Shown: positions 24,719 to 33,602 of the stretch, in pieces
How the letters are laid out: every line of letters starts with the position of its first letter
Numbering within the stretch: position 1 is the stretch's first letter
Assembly: GCA_028278525.1 (NCBI GenBank)
Contig: JANQEE010000027.1
Coordinates: forward strand, 1 to 64,000
Length of the DNA: 64,000 nt
Origin: Minwuiaceae bacterium
Lineage (GTDB): Bacteria; Pseudomonadota; Alphaproteobacteria; Minwuiales; Minwuiaceae
Direction of reading: 5' to 3'
The notes under the pieces: generated by a model
Told to the model about the DNA's origin: nothing
The model's database searches: none
Seen by the model: only the letters and a program-made list of their open reading frames with translations
Translations under genes and position numbers: made by a program

Positions 24719-24913
24719 TTAGGTTCCGTCGCCGACCGCGTTCGTCAGGTGGCCCGCGACGCTGTTGAACATCGTTTCGAGCGAACCGCCGAGTTGGGTA
24801 AGCGCACCGATGGCGGCCACCGACACCAGCGCGGCGATCAGCCCGTACTCGATGGCCGTCGCGCCCTCGCGGTCCTGGAAGAACTCTCTGGCGAGGCAAA
24901 AGACACGAATCAT
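24719..24913 (-). CDS. Flp-family type IVb pilin
   Basis: 64 aa with the diagnostic Flp/Fap core GATAIEYGLIAALVSVAAIG: short leader, Glu at mature position 5, hydrophobic helix. A prepilin peptidase (TadV/CpaA) would cleave before ATAIEYG. GAGGAG lies 8 bp upstream of the ATG. No Tad secretion genes are nearby, so it is a solitary pilin inside the mobile element that would need host machinery; it could alter host adhesion or phage reception (inference). Confidence 0.88.
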   Translation of the reverse strand: MIRVFCLAREFFQDREGATAIEYGLIAALVSVAAIGALTQLGGSLETMFNSVAGHLTNAVGDGT

Positions 24914-25177
24914 GATGTGAACTCCTCTCTGCTGAGCCTCGCCCGACTATCTACTCGACCTCCTAATAAAGGGTTAATTCGGGTCAAAAATCACGAATAC
25001 GAGTTCTTTAGCACATATATGAATTAATTAGATCAAGTCTTGTAGACGGAGCGTCTGTTCACTATCATTAAACGTCTAGACGCGGTCAGTTCCGCTGCTT
25101 CCCTAGATCCACTCCGACCAAGGCCTATACGTGCGTCACGCAGCGCCCCCGCCTGATCTTCCTGAGCGTACTCGCCG

Positions 25178-25405
25178 ATGACCGAGAAGGAGTGGCGCGA
25201 CCGCGTGAAGGGCATCCTGAAGGCCGAGATCAAGCGCCGAAATTTGAACTACGACGACCTGGCCGCGCGCCTGCGCGAGACCGGCATGGACGTCAACGCG
25301 CACTCGATCAACAACAAGATCAACCGGGGTGGGTTCTCGGCGACCTTCTTCCTGCGCTGCCTCGACGCCCTCGACGTTAAGCGGCTCGACCTGGAGCAGC
25401 TGTAG
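25178..25405 (+). CDS. DUF6471-type small DNA-binding-like protein
   Basis: 75 aa: LKAEIKRRNLNYDDLAARL then HSINNKINRGGFSATFFLRCLDAL, the layout of DUF6471 proteins, which resemble XRE helix-turn-helix domains (YxxLAxxL, then a recognition-like helix and NKxxRG). No strong ribosome site is seen. It may be a regulator or excision factor of the element. The interval 25,406-25,639 shows no gene. Confidence 0.7.
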   Translation: MTEKEWRDRVKGILKAEIKRRNLNYDDLAARLRETGMDVNAHSINNKINRGGFSATFFLRCLDALDVKRLDLEQL

Positions 25406-25639
25406 CGCCGGGTCGCGTACCAGCCGACGCTCACATTATGCATCCCTTTTTCGCAGGTCTTGGGCCCAGGTCTTCTTTCGCAGGAAGCGGATGACAGCCT
25501 ATTCGGATCTAACCCCGGAGAAGCACCTAACGCATTGGATCGAAAAGTAGGATCCTCATCGATTGCTTCAGGCCCGCTGGGAACACAAGGCCTGAGGACA
25601 GGATGTGGACGATGTAGGTAGCATCAAGTCGCAACATTG

Positions 25640-26092
25640 CTAGCGATCATCTGCTTCCCCAGACTCCGTCTGTCGGTTACCAAAGAGAGTATCAGCAATA
25701 ATTCCGATAAACGCACCTACTACGACTTCGATTAAGGCAAGACGTTCTTTTAGGTCATCAGCGGACAGGTTTCCCCCGGAGAAAAAATTATATAGGTTGT
25801 AGATTACAAGAGCGCCAAATGAGATTGTAAATACTAGAGATATTGCCGAAAATTCCCAAGAAACGAAGAGTTTAGTTGTTCTTTTACTCTCTTTCCATAA
25901 GTTATGTTTTATAATATCTTTTACAAAAGCCATCGCATACACCGCTGTAACTGGCGTAAGAATTAGAACTATTATGTTGAATTCTTGCCTGCTTACGAAA
26001 CTGTCTAACCAAATATAGCAAAGCCCAACCGCGCAAATATGCAACCCAACAAGTGAAAAGCCGATAAGGTTCTTTAGAATATCAACGGGCAT
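25640..26092 (-). CDS. Polytopic membrane protein, AT-rich
   Basis: 150 aa with about four hydrophobic helices (LIGFSLVGLHICAVGLCYIW; IIVLILTPVTAVYAMAF; FSAISLVFTISFGALVIYN; LIEVVVGAFIGIIADTLFG). Codon use is AT-rich against the surrounding element. It follows the 252-aa gene by 28 bp on the same strand, suggesting a two-gene unit. No family recognised. Confidence 0.65.
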   Translation of the reverse strand: MPVDILKNLIGFSLVGLHICAVGLCYIWLDSFVSRQEFNIIVLILTPVTAVYAMAFVKDIIKHNLWKESKRTTKLFVSWEFSAISLVFTISFGALVIYNLYNFFSGGNLSADDLKERLALIEVVVGAFIGIIADTLFGNRQTESGEADDR

Positions 26093-26120
26093 GATTCAGT
26101 ATCTCTGAAATACTCGTTTG

Positions 26121-26879
26121 TTATTCCCAGTCGTACACACCAAACCGACCACTAATGCAGTGAGCTAGCTGAGACAAAAGACCCGACTGAAATTCTGCAA
26201 GAAGCGGAATATGCGCCTCGGTCATTTCTTGAAATCGAACCAGTGGCGGACGGGTATTGGGAGGTGAAAAAGCGATTTGTGCTCGCGGTATAAACACCGT
26301 GTAAGTAACTTCAGATTCAAAAGCGGCTCGGATCCTCAGGTGGATTCGAATGAATTCCCACGTTCGGTCTGATTTTTGTGACAATAATTGACTAGGGCCA
26401 AACAGTTCTACGTCGTATTCGGCGAATCCATCGTTCAGTAATCGTCCTGACACATTGGTCTCGACTGCCTCATCATATGACAGACAATCACCGATGAAGA
26501 GGAGTCGTAATCTGTGCCTGTAAAAGGGATGAAGATGAACGAATGCCAATCTTCCTTCCATCATCAATTGGTCGCCACCTTCCTCAGCCCCAACTGCAAT
26601 CCGTTCTGGTCGCTCCAGAACCTTGGCGTCTATGGGATTGGGGGCGGCAGCAATATTGTCCGCATCGTCAGCGCTTTTAAAGAAGTACCAATAAACAAAC
26701 CCAGATATCGCGCAAAGAATCGTCAATAAAAAGAATAAATGTTTCCAAGGGGGCATAGAAAAGAAATTGATGTACTTATTCTTGTAATGACTGTTTGATT
26801 TTTTTCTAGCTCTCCTATTATGGTATTCATTAATTTCTTCATCGGACGGGCGTAGCTTTATTTCGCTCGGGCTTTTCAT
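26121..26879 (-). CDS. Single-pass membrane protein, AT-rich
   Basis: 252 aa: a basic cytoplasmic N-terminus (RRARKKSNSHYKNKY), one helix at about residues 48-67 (HLFFLLTILCAISGFVYWYF) and a large beta-rich extracytoplasmic domain. It is low in GC, like its partner at 25640. No recognised domain. As the first gene of an isolated two-gene membrane cassette inside a mobile element it could be a defence or superinfection-exclusion function, but this is speculation. Confidence 0.65.
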   Translation of the reverse strand: MKSPSEIKLRPSDEEINEYHNRRARKKSNSHYKNKYINFFSMPPWKHLFFLLTILCAISGFVYWYFFKSADDADNIAAAPNPIDAKVLERPERIAVGAEEGGDQLMMEGRLAFVHLHPFYRHRLRLLFIGDCLSYDEAVETNVSGRLLNDGFAEYDVELFGPSQLLSQKSDRTWEFIRIHLRIRAAFESEVTYTVFIPRAQIAFSPPNTRPPLVRFQEMTEAHIPLLAEFQSGLLSQLAHCISGRFGVYDWE

Positions 26880-27058
26880 CGGTCAAAAGCCATAAATCTT
26901 CTTTTTCAACTGTGAGCATTACTATCCTACGTTGAAAAATTGAAGCGATTCGTTACTAATCCGTCAAATGGTTTCTCACAAATTTGAGTGAGTGTCGCTT
27001 AGGAGGAACGGCAACGTCAGTGTTAGGACGACTTCGTCGGTCGCTGTCTCATACAGAA

Positions 27059-27937
27059 CTAACCAAAGACTGCTTTTGCCGCTGTACCTGGATTCTGCTC
27101 CATCGCCCGCGCGTAGGCCGTGTAGTAGTCGCAACCTTCGTCGCGCATGATGCCCTTGGCGACGGTCTCTAGTTCGACTTCTGCTCTCGACTTGTTGATC
27201 GCGACCAAGCAGGTGTTGTCCGCGTATCGCTTGGTGATCTGGAAGCGCTGGTTGTCGCCGGGGTTGGTTGCGGCGGCCTGGGCCTCGCGGTGAAGTTTGT
27301 CTGCCAGATTGGCAACCTTCCTGTACTCGTCCCCGGCTTCGGACCGTTCGAAGCCCAGTCGTGTGGCGGCCTTGTGGTACGGCTCGCCTTCGGCTCTGTG
27401 CTTCTCGATCACATCGTCTAAAAGGGTGCCGGCCTCGGTGTGCTGTTTGTGTACGTCTGCCGGGGTGGTCTGTTTGGTCATGGTCTTGGTCTCCTCGATC
27501 TCGGCCAGGAGCGCTTTCTCCTTGGCGAAAGTACGTTCCAGGGTGGCGAGCTTCACCGCGTCGTCGCCACGACGCTGAGCGTCTATGCTCATCTGCGTAA
27601 GGGCGTCGCGTGCCTCTCCTCGCTCCCGCGCCCTGTTCGCGGCACGTACCTGTCCAGGGGTGGCTGACACGGCGGCTGCTCGGTGGGCGTGCCCCTCAGC
27701 CTCGCCAATCATGACCCTCCCAGTTCTCATGTCCATCACCCAGGGGTGCTGGTGGCCGTCGCTTCCACCGGGGGTCGACAGACCCTCGAACGATGGGTTT
27801 GGGGTACTCCTGTCGCGGGGATCTTCTCCGATCAGCAGCAGGTGGGTGTGTCCGTCAGTGGCAGTGGTAAGGATCGCCTGCTTGTTGAACGTCGTCGGTC
27901 CCTTGGCGTCGCGCTTCATCATCGTGATGCTGGTCAT
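27059..27937 (-). CDS. Phage-like protein with repeated G-H-x-H motifs
   Basis: 292 aa. The N-terminal part has three GHxH-type motifs (TDGHTHLLL, SDGHQHPWV, AEGHAHRAA), as seen in phage structural or maturation-associated proteins; a helical middle with Glu/Lys-rich coiled coil follows, and a C-terminus (YYTAYARAMEQNPGTAAKAV) of a type frequent in phage head-region proteins. It overlaps the upstream gene by 4 bp at the end of a five-gene minus-strand operon starting with a terminase-small-like gene. The function is not established. Confidence 0.55.
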   Translation of the reverse strand: MTSITMMKRDAKGPTTFNKQAILTTATDGHTHLLLIGEDPRDRSTPNPSFEGLSTPGGSDGHQHPWVMDMRTGRVMIGEAEGHAHRAAAVSATPGQVRAANRARERGEARDALTQMSIDAQRRGDDAVKLATLERTFAKEKALLAEIEETKTMTKQTTPADVHKQHTEAGTLLDDVIEKHRAEGEPYHKAATRLGFERSEAGDEYRKVANLADKLHREAQAAATNPGDNQRFQITKRYADNTCLVAINKSRAEVELETVAKGIMRDEGCDYYTAYARAMEQNPGTAAKAVFG

Positions 27938-28509
27938 GCTGCCCTCTCCTTCTCGACGCCGAGAGCGTCGGCAAGCGGCTTGATCTTGGTTCGGTTGAAG
28001 GGAGCGGGAACGCCAATCAGCTTGCAGAGCGAGCCGGCCCCGTGCCAGAAGGCGTTGCGAAGCGCGTACTGGCGCGCTCGTAGGGTGCTGCCGGGTGTGC
28101 CCTCCAGCTTCGCGATCTCGCTGTCCATCTTGGTGAGTTCGTCCGTCTGCTGGCCGAGCTGTCTAATCGTCTGGTCGATCTCGCCGGCCAGCGTCGCGCG
28201 CTTCTTACGCACTTGACCAGCACGCGCAAACCGAAGATCGGTCTCGTGATCCTCGAGGTCGCGCACCGCGCGATCGCGCTCGCCGGTCAGCGTCATGACG
28301 GCGTACTCGATCTCCTTGAACTGGCTCTTGGCCGTGGCGATCTGCTCACGAAGCTCCCTCGTCCGCTCGTCGTCGTCCTCGACGATTGCCGCGTTTAGCT
28401 GCTCGGTGAGTACGGGTATCGACTCCCTGACGGCTTGACGCCGCTCAGCGAAGGTCTCGATCCTGTCGGTCAGGTCGCTGATGGTCTTCCGAAGTCTGTC
28501 TCTCGACAA
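27934..28509 (-). CDS. Coiled-coil protein of the phage-like operon
   Basis: 191 aa, starting at a TTG with AGGAGG 6 bp upstream. Heptad-rich over about residues 1-140 (LRKTISDLTDRIETFAERR..., LREQIATAKSQFKEIEYAV), then a basic C-terminus. It resembles scaffold- or spacer-type phage proteins in form only. The next gene starts within its stop (4-bp overlap). Confidence 0.6.
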   Translation of the reverse strand: MSRDRLRKTISDLTDRIETFAERRQAVRESIPVLTEQLNAAIVEDDDERTRELREQIATAKSQFKEIEYAVMTLTGERDRAVRDLEDHETDLRFARAGQVRKKRATLAGEIDQTIRQLGQQTDELTKMDSEIAKLEGTPGSTLRARQYALRNAFWHGAGSLCKLIGVPAPFNRTKIKPLADALGVEKERAA

Positions 28510-28519
28510 CGCTGTCCTC

Positions 28520-29002
28520 CTAAGATGCCTGAAACGCTGGGTAGGGATAGCTGGGCAGGGGAACCGGGGTCGGTTGGTCGTCGGGTCGCTCGATGTCGCC
28601 GGCCAGGACCACCTCGCATGCGATCATTCTGTCGGCCCCCTCGCAGCACGCCCTGTGAACGTACAGAGCGCGCAGCACGTCGAGCCGGCGTTCGTCGATC
28701 ACGAGGGCGCCTGAGCCGGGTTCGTGGACCGAGCGGAAGGCGTTCGCGACCGGATCGCGAAGGAAGCCCATCATGGCCAGCATCACCTGCTCGTCGCACC
28801 TCGTGCCCCGCGCTATGCCGATGATGTCTTCCGGGGTGTAGGCACTGGCCTCGCGCTCCTGGCGCTCGCACAGGATCATCGCGATCAGGAAGGTGCGCTC
28901 GTCGATGGTGTTGGCGAACTTGAGCGCGATCTCGTCGTCAACGATCTTGTGGTACAGGAGAACGTCGAGGAGTGACAGAAGGTCCTCTCGCTTCAGGTAC
29001 AT
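28520..29002 (-). CDS. Hypothetical protein of the phage-like operon
   Basis: About 160 aa, beginning MYLKREDLLSLLDVLLYHK. GGAGG 4 bp upstream favours the ATG at 29002 over the adjacent ATG at 29005. It is helical and acidic, with a Pro-rich C-terminal tail. The start overlaps the upstream stop (TGATG), so translation is coupled. No family recognised. Confidence 0.6.
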   Translation of the reverse strand: MYLKREDLLSLLDVLLYHKIVDDEIALKFANTIDERTFLIAMILCERQEREASAYTPEDIIGIARGTRCDEQVMLAMMGFLRDPVANAFRSVHEPGSGALVIDERRLDVLRALYVHRACCEGADRMIACEVVLAGDIERPDDQPTPVPLPSYPYPAFQAS

Positions 29003-29283
29003 CATTCCTCCATGAAGCGTATGAACCGGTCGATCACACCGCATCGGTCACCGCCGTCGTCGCGCAGCTTGTAGAGCGCCCGCATCTTCTTCGAGGTGAT
29101 CACCGGGGCGAACTGAGCGTACGAACCGGGGAACGCGTCTTCGATCATCTCGCCTACGGAGTCCACCGCCACGTCAAAGAGCGCCTCCAGCAACGCCGGT
29201 TCGCTATCAAGGTTGTCATGGTGTTCGCGAAGAAGGTCCAACGCCGCCGAAAGCCTTCTTAGGTCCGGTCTGTTTTCCACCAC
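29002..29283 (-). CDS. Hypothetical 93-aa protein of the phage-like operon
   Basis: 93 aa, acidic and helical (RLSAALDLLREHHDNLDSEP, LFDVAVDSVGEMIEDAF). It sits 9 bp after the terminase-small-like gene and overlaps the following gene, so it belongs to the same mRNA. No recognised domain. Confidence 0.6.
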   Translation of the reverse strand: MVENRPDLRRLSAALDLLREHHDNLDSEPALLEALFDVAVDSVGEMIEDAFPGSYAQFAPVITSKKMRALYKLRDDGGDRCGVIDRFIRFMEE

Positions 29284-29292
29284 TCGATACTC

Positions 29293-29913
29293 CTAGTTCT
29301 CGATCCTGGAGGGCAGTTCTCGTGTCCCTGATGACCGGGGGCCTGGGCTACCTATCGTGGGGGACATGTCTGCCGGTCTACCGGCAAGGCGCTCAGCGCC
29401 GATCTGCATGATCCGCTCCTGCACCTCAAGAGCGCCCTTCAGGGCGGCCCGCTCGTCTTTGGTTAGGATCTCGAAGATCGCGTGGACCTTCTTCTCGTCG
29501 ATAGCGCTGTGATTGAGCTGGCCGTCGAGCTTCATCTGCTGGCGCTCGCTCCACCGCTCCGGGGCCAGGGCAGCTGCGTAGCGAAGCAGGAGCCGGTTGT
29601 CGTAGCGCAGTTCCTTGGCGACCACCTGACCGTTCGAGACTACGGGGCGCTCGGTGGGCGTCATTGCGCGCCGGCTAATCTCGGCCTCGATCTTTCCTAG
29701 GGCGCGCTCTTCTGCCTCGTCCCATCTGGCCGCGAACTCCGGGTCGTTGGCGCGCCGCCTTCTGAAGCCGCTCAGTCCCCCGGTGCGATGCTTGGACCAG
29801 GGGGTGGCCGCTCTGGCCGCGGCGGTTACACTGCCCGTCTCTTGCAGCGTTTCGAGGAAGACCTCGATGCGCTGGTCGGTGATTTCGTTCCAGGTGTGAT
29901 CGAGCTTGTCCAT
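29293..29913 (-). CDS. Terminase-small-subunit-like protein
   Basis: 206 aa. The N-terminal helix-turn-helix (VFLETLQETGSVTAAARAA..., then GLSGFRRRRANDPEFAARWDEAEERA) is the pattern of small terminase subunits that bind phage DNA; EAEISRRA..., LRYDNRLLLRYAAALAPERW continues the family resemblance. No large subunit gene accompanies it. In satellites such as PICIs a solitary small terminase redirects helper packaging to satellite DNA (known biology), which would explain its presence here (inference). First gene of the minus-strand operon. Confidence 0.65.
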   Translation of the reverse strand: MDKLDHTWNEITDQRIEVFLETLQETGSVTAAARAATPWSKHRTGGLSGFRRRRANDPEFAARWDEAEERALGKIEAEISRRAMTPTERPVVSNGQVVAKELRYDNRLLLRYAAALAPERWSERQQMKLDGQLNHSAIDEKKVHAIFEILTKDERAALKGALEVQERIMQIGAERLAGRPADMSPTIGSPGPRSSGTRELPSRIEN

Positions 29914-30024
29914 GCAGAAATTACTTCAGTCGGAGTAGCTTGACGCAATAATACACAGTAAGTACGACGTATTAAATGGAGATAAGCTGGTGCTTCTTAC
30001 GTGATCAAAAAATCCCGAAGCTGG

Positions 30025-30126
30025 TGTAACAAAAACCCCTGCAAGTTCCGGGCTATGCTGGCCGCAGTTTGCCGGGGGATCGATGCTGACCGTGGTGGTG
30101 TTTCAAAAACAGGTGGTTTTGTTACA
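30025..30126. repeat. Inverted repeat TGTAACAAAA(A)CC
   Basis: TGTAACAAAAACC at 30025-30037 and GGTTTTGTTACA at 30115-30126 are complementary apart from one extra A, separated by 77 bp, in the non-coding interval between the terminase-like operon and the primase. Candidate regulatory site pair for the divergent or late operon. Confidence 0.4.
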
Positions 30127-30421
30127 GCGTTCGATGATCCGGGATCGATTGACCGAGGCGTGTTTGAGAGCTTGCAGCGCGCGCCCGGCTGGTCAGGGTC
30201 GACAACTGCCGGCTCGATCCTCGAGGCCGCTTGTTGGGTCTGTATGTCGGCCTGATGTGCCTTCTGGCCGGGGTGTGTTGGTCGACCGGGTTTGCGCGTG
30301 GATGGCTTCGTCGCCAAGGATGCTTACGCAGGCGCGGCCTTCCCAATCAACGCGATCAAATCGTTCCCCTATCGGATGCCAAATTGGCAGTGAATCACAC
30401 TGCGACGACACTTAGTTCGTT

Positions 30422-30676
30422 TAGTCCAAGCCGGTCGCAATTGAACTACGACTTGGACTATGAATTTTGCAAACGGTATCAACTATTTATATGAATTTAG
30501 TTCAGGTAGTTCTACTAAAAGCTACAAAAAATAATCAAACCGCCAAACTGACCGGTTCAACGCTGTGGCGAATTACACGCATTCCAAAAAAGTCTGCTGC
30601 CAACTTGGACTACTTGGACTAACTGAAAAACTACCAGTAAAAACAGCGCTTAAGCCCAGCAAGACCTTAGTCCAAG
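30422..30676. repeat. Five iterons CTTGGACTA: candidate replication origin
   Basis: The 9-mer CTTGGACTA or its complement TAGTCCAAG occurs at 30422-30430 (-), 30452-30460 (+), 30604-30612 (+), 30613-30621 (+, directly adjacent) and 30668-30676 (-), within an AT-rich tract just downstream of the primase-helicase stop. In SaPI-type satellites the origin lies downstream of the rep/primase gene and is made of iterons. The whole interval 29,914-30,770 has no ORF with a credible start; it appears to be origin and regulatory DNA. Confidence 0.6.
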
Positions 30677-30770
30677 TTGTTTGACCCGGTTGCGCTAAGC
30701 ATCGAAACTCCGGGCCAAACCACTATGAGGTGAAGGCTTCGTCGAACTGCCGTGCTTGTCGAGACCCGGA

Positions 30771-33020
30771 TCAGAACGGCGTAGAAGGGCCGGTTTCGCC
30801 GTCGACTCCCAGGTTCCAATCGGTCAGCGTGTCGTCGAACTCGACCTCCAGGAAACGATCGCAGAAAGCGCTTCTGGCCTCCACCAGGCTCGGCATCAGC
30901 CAAGCGTTCCGCTGCCCGAGCGGCGGCAGCGTCGGCCGTGGATGGACCTTCTCGGCTCCGATCTTCTTGATCAGCTTGGCCAGCATCTGGTCCGAAACGC
31001 TCTTCAGCTGCGGGTTGCTACGTCTGGCCTCGTCGAATAGGCCCGGATAGCGCTTGCCGCCGTATTGGGCGTCCTTCGACAGACATACACGGTCGGGCCA
31101 GTCCGTCGCGCAAGGCAACTCGCCCACGTCCAGCAGGTCCATCAGCCACGCGACCTTCGGGTCGAGTGTTAGCGCCTGTTGCGCGCGCAGCGCATCCGTC
31201 CGCGGAACACGCCTGACGTTAAATGCCGAGAGGTCAACGTTCAGAAGATGGTTGAGGAGATTTGCGTCGCCCCCGCCGCGCATGCCCTGGTCCATCGCGC
31301 CGAAGTAGTCGAAGTCGTTGCGCTTGATATCCGACACATCGAGCACGAAGAATCGCCGCGCGTTGATGTTGGCCGGTACGACCCATTCGGAGTTCGACGC
31401 CATCATAAGGTGGACGTAGCGGCGGACCATCTTCGCCGGCTGGTACTTGCCCTCGCTGAGAACCTCGGCTTCGGTTATCAGGCCCTTAAGCACGGCCTCG
31501 TGCTTCTTATTGCCCGCATACAATGCCTCGTCGGCGAAGCACAGCACGCAGGCGTTCAGGTGCCCGGTAAATCGGCCGACCAAGTGCTCAGGCTCCGTCA
31601 GATGCATGAAGTGGTCGCCCATGATCCTTCCCAGCGGCGCGACGGCCATGCCCTTTCCGGCACCCTCAGGCCCACGCATAACAACGGCGACCCCGGGCAT
31701 GTGGTCGGGATGCTGAACCATGTGCGCCAGCCACCTTTCCAGATAATGGAAGTGCTCCTCGTTGCCGGCGCAGATGATTTCCCTCAGGTGATCGAGATAT
31801 CTGAGGTGGTGATCGCCTGGGCATGGATCGATGCCGAAGCCGCGCCACGTGTTGAGGCACCAATTCGGCGCTCCCCCCGGATAGAAGCCCATCGTTTCGT
31901 ATAGTTGCTTGCCCGGATGTTCGTTCCAGGCCTTGAAGATTGGTGTCCCAGCGGGCGGGTTCTTAGTTGGATTGACCACGACCTTCTCGTGCGCGTGCGC
32001 CTTGATCAGGTCATCCAGCTTGTGCTTGACGTAGCGCCGCTTCTTCAACGCGCCGTCGTATCGATCCTCGACGATACGGAAGCCGCTCCCCTCGGCGTCG
32101 ACAACACACGCGAATCGGTCGTTGATCCTGTCAACCCAATCAGGCGTGGCTGATCGACCGGCGGACCCTGCCTCGTACTTTAAGACCCGCTCGACGATGC
32201 CGTTCAGTTCGCCGTCGTCGAGCGGACCCTCAGCAAAGCTCGCGTGAACGTCGGAATTCTTCCTGTTGGCCTCCTGCAGGGCCGCACGAATGGCGCTCTC
32301 GGGCATGCCGTAGGACCGCATCGAGCAGCCGACCTTGAACAGAGCGTCGTTCCGGCCCGCCGCCTTAACGCGCGCCGACGACTTCGACGGTTCGTCTAGG
32401 TACTTGGCGAGTTCATTCCACGCCTTCGGACTGCTTCCAACTTCGTCTACATCACTAACGGCCTGTCCAGTGACTGCGAAGAACCTGCCCGATACGTAGG
32501 CCTCGATGCCTGGAGACTTAGTCTTGTCGCTGCCAGGGATCGGTATCGGATCGCCCTCCATTTTTCGGCTGTTTGTCCTGAGCGACTTCGGGCAGCCATG
32601 AGCGAAGATTTTGAACCCGGTGCCACTCGGCGACACCTCTGCGTAGCTGTTGAATAGGATCAGCCACTTATGGACCCAGTCGGCGGCCTTGCCGGTAACC
32701 GGGTCCCGGCACCCATCGAGATCGACGCCGCCGAGGTCGTCGTCATTCGTGAAGACGAAACCAATCCCGCCGTCAGCAGGGACTCGCTCGACGGCTTGCT
32801 GGTAAGTCAGGAACTGATCGGGCCGATCGATCCTCTGGTTCGGTATCTTCTTGCCGTCCGCGTCTCGCCACGTGACCCAGCGATTGATCGACTTGAGGTC
32901 GTTGGGAACGGCTGCGAAGCGCCGGTCCGTGCCCTGTTTATTAAAACGCGACTTTTCTCCTATGTTGTTCGCGTTCTGATTGCCGTGGTTGGGGTTCTCG
33001 TTTATACTCAAATCGCTCAT
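30771..33020 (-). CDS. Primase-polymerase/helicase replication protein
   Basis: About 749 aa from ATG 33020 (GAGGA 5-6 bp upstream; an in-frame start at 33059 is less likely). The N-terminal PrimPol-like domain includes NRWVTWRD, GGIGFVFTNDDDLGGVDLDG and SPSGTGFKIFAHG; the C-terminal superfamily-3/D5-like helicase has Walker A VVMRGPEGAGKGMAV (about residue 450), Walker B-like ACVLCFADEALYAG and the sensor MMASNSEWVVPANINARRFFV. It would prime and unwind at the iteron cluster downstream. This is the replication module typical of satellites and integrative elements. Confidence 0.88.
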   Translation of the reverse strand: MSDLSINENPNHGNQNANNIGEKSRFNKQGTDRRFAAVPNDLKSINRWVTWRDADGKKIPNQRIDRPDQFLTYQQAVERVPADGGIGFVFTNDDDLGGVDLDGCRDPVTGKAADWVHKWLILFNSYAEVSPSGTGFKIFAHGCPKSLRTNSRKMEGDPIPIPGSDKTKSPGIEAYVSGRFFAVTGQAVSDVDEVGSSPKAWNELAKYLDEPSKSSARVKAAGRNDALFKVGCSMRSYGMPESAIRAALQEANRKNSDVHASFAEGPLDDGELNGIVERVLKYEAGSAGRSATPDWVDRINDRFACVVDAEGSGFRIVEDRYDGALKKRRYVKHKLDDLIKAHAHEKVVVNPTKNPPAGTPIFKAWNEHPGKQLYETMGFYPGGAPNWCLNTWRGFGIDPCPGDHHLRYLDHLREIICAGNEEHFHYLERWLAHMVQHPDHMPGVAVVMRGPEGAGKGMAVAPLGRIMGDHFMHLTEPEHLVGRFTGHLNACVLCFADEALYAGNKKHEAVLKGLITEAEVLSEGKYQPAKMVRRYVHLMMASNSEWVVPANINARRFFVLDVSDIKRNDFDYFGAMDQGMRGGGDANLLNHLLNVDLSAFNVRRVPRTDALRAQQALTLDPKVAWLMDLLDVGELPCATDWPDRVCLSKDAQYGGKRYPGLFDEARRSNPQLKSVSDQMLAKLIKKIGAEKVHPRPTLPPLGQRNAWLMPSLVEARSAFCDRFLEVEFDDTLTDWNLGVDGETGPSTPF

Positions 33021-33602
33021 CGCGGTCCTCTCTAGCCGGAGCGCAGGGCGCTCCATCAAGCGTTCATCCCCGGCCAGCGCAATTTGGGTTTGCCGCGCTG
33101 GCCGCTCCCTTCAACTCAACTTCTTCGCTTCTTCTTCAGAGAGGTGCCGAGCGGGCGTGTTGTCCGCGCTCGGACTTGCAATCGACTGGCCCGTAGGCGA
33201 CGGTCGTTCGGCACTCTTTGTCTGCGATGGCTGATTCTTAGTGGGGTGTCGAATCACCCGTCGCAAGTGCTTTGGCAATTATTGCCCAAAAGACGCGTCA
33301 GTTAAATCAGAAGTTCAAGAAACCTTCACTGTCATTTAACTTCAACTAGAAAGACAAATATTTGTTGCCGTAAATCTATCCTGGGTATATATTGTCTACA
33401 TCCTCAATGCCGCTCATCGCAAGTGCTACATTCGAGGTTCGAGGCCCCTACATCGGCCCTTCCCGATTGGGGGCCTCATCTCGTTTGGGTCAGCCCGGCA
33501 CCGACACGCCCTACCAACGAATTCTAGCGGCCCCACCATGTGGTTCCCCGGCTCGATCCAGCCATCGGCCACGCGCCCCAGACACACAAAGGACATACGA
33601 CC
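33021..33602. other. Leader/regulatory region of the replication gene
   Basis: This 580-bp stretch has no credible gene. It contains an inverted repeat AGTTAAAT (33300-33307) / ATTTAACT (33334-33341) and a repeated CGCAAGTGCT (near 33263 and 33418) in AT-rich DNA. These look like operator or promoter elements controlling the leftward primase transcript, but no consensus promoter can be fixed by eye. Confidence 0.4.

Noticed and set aside
29997-30317. 106-aa minus-strand ORF between primase and terminase-like gene
   Set aside because: TTG start without ribosome site, Pro/Arg/Thr-rich composition, and it spans the inverted repeat; better read as non-coding regulatory DNA.
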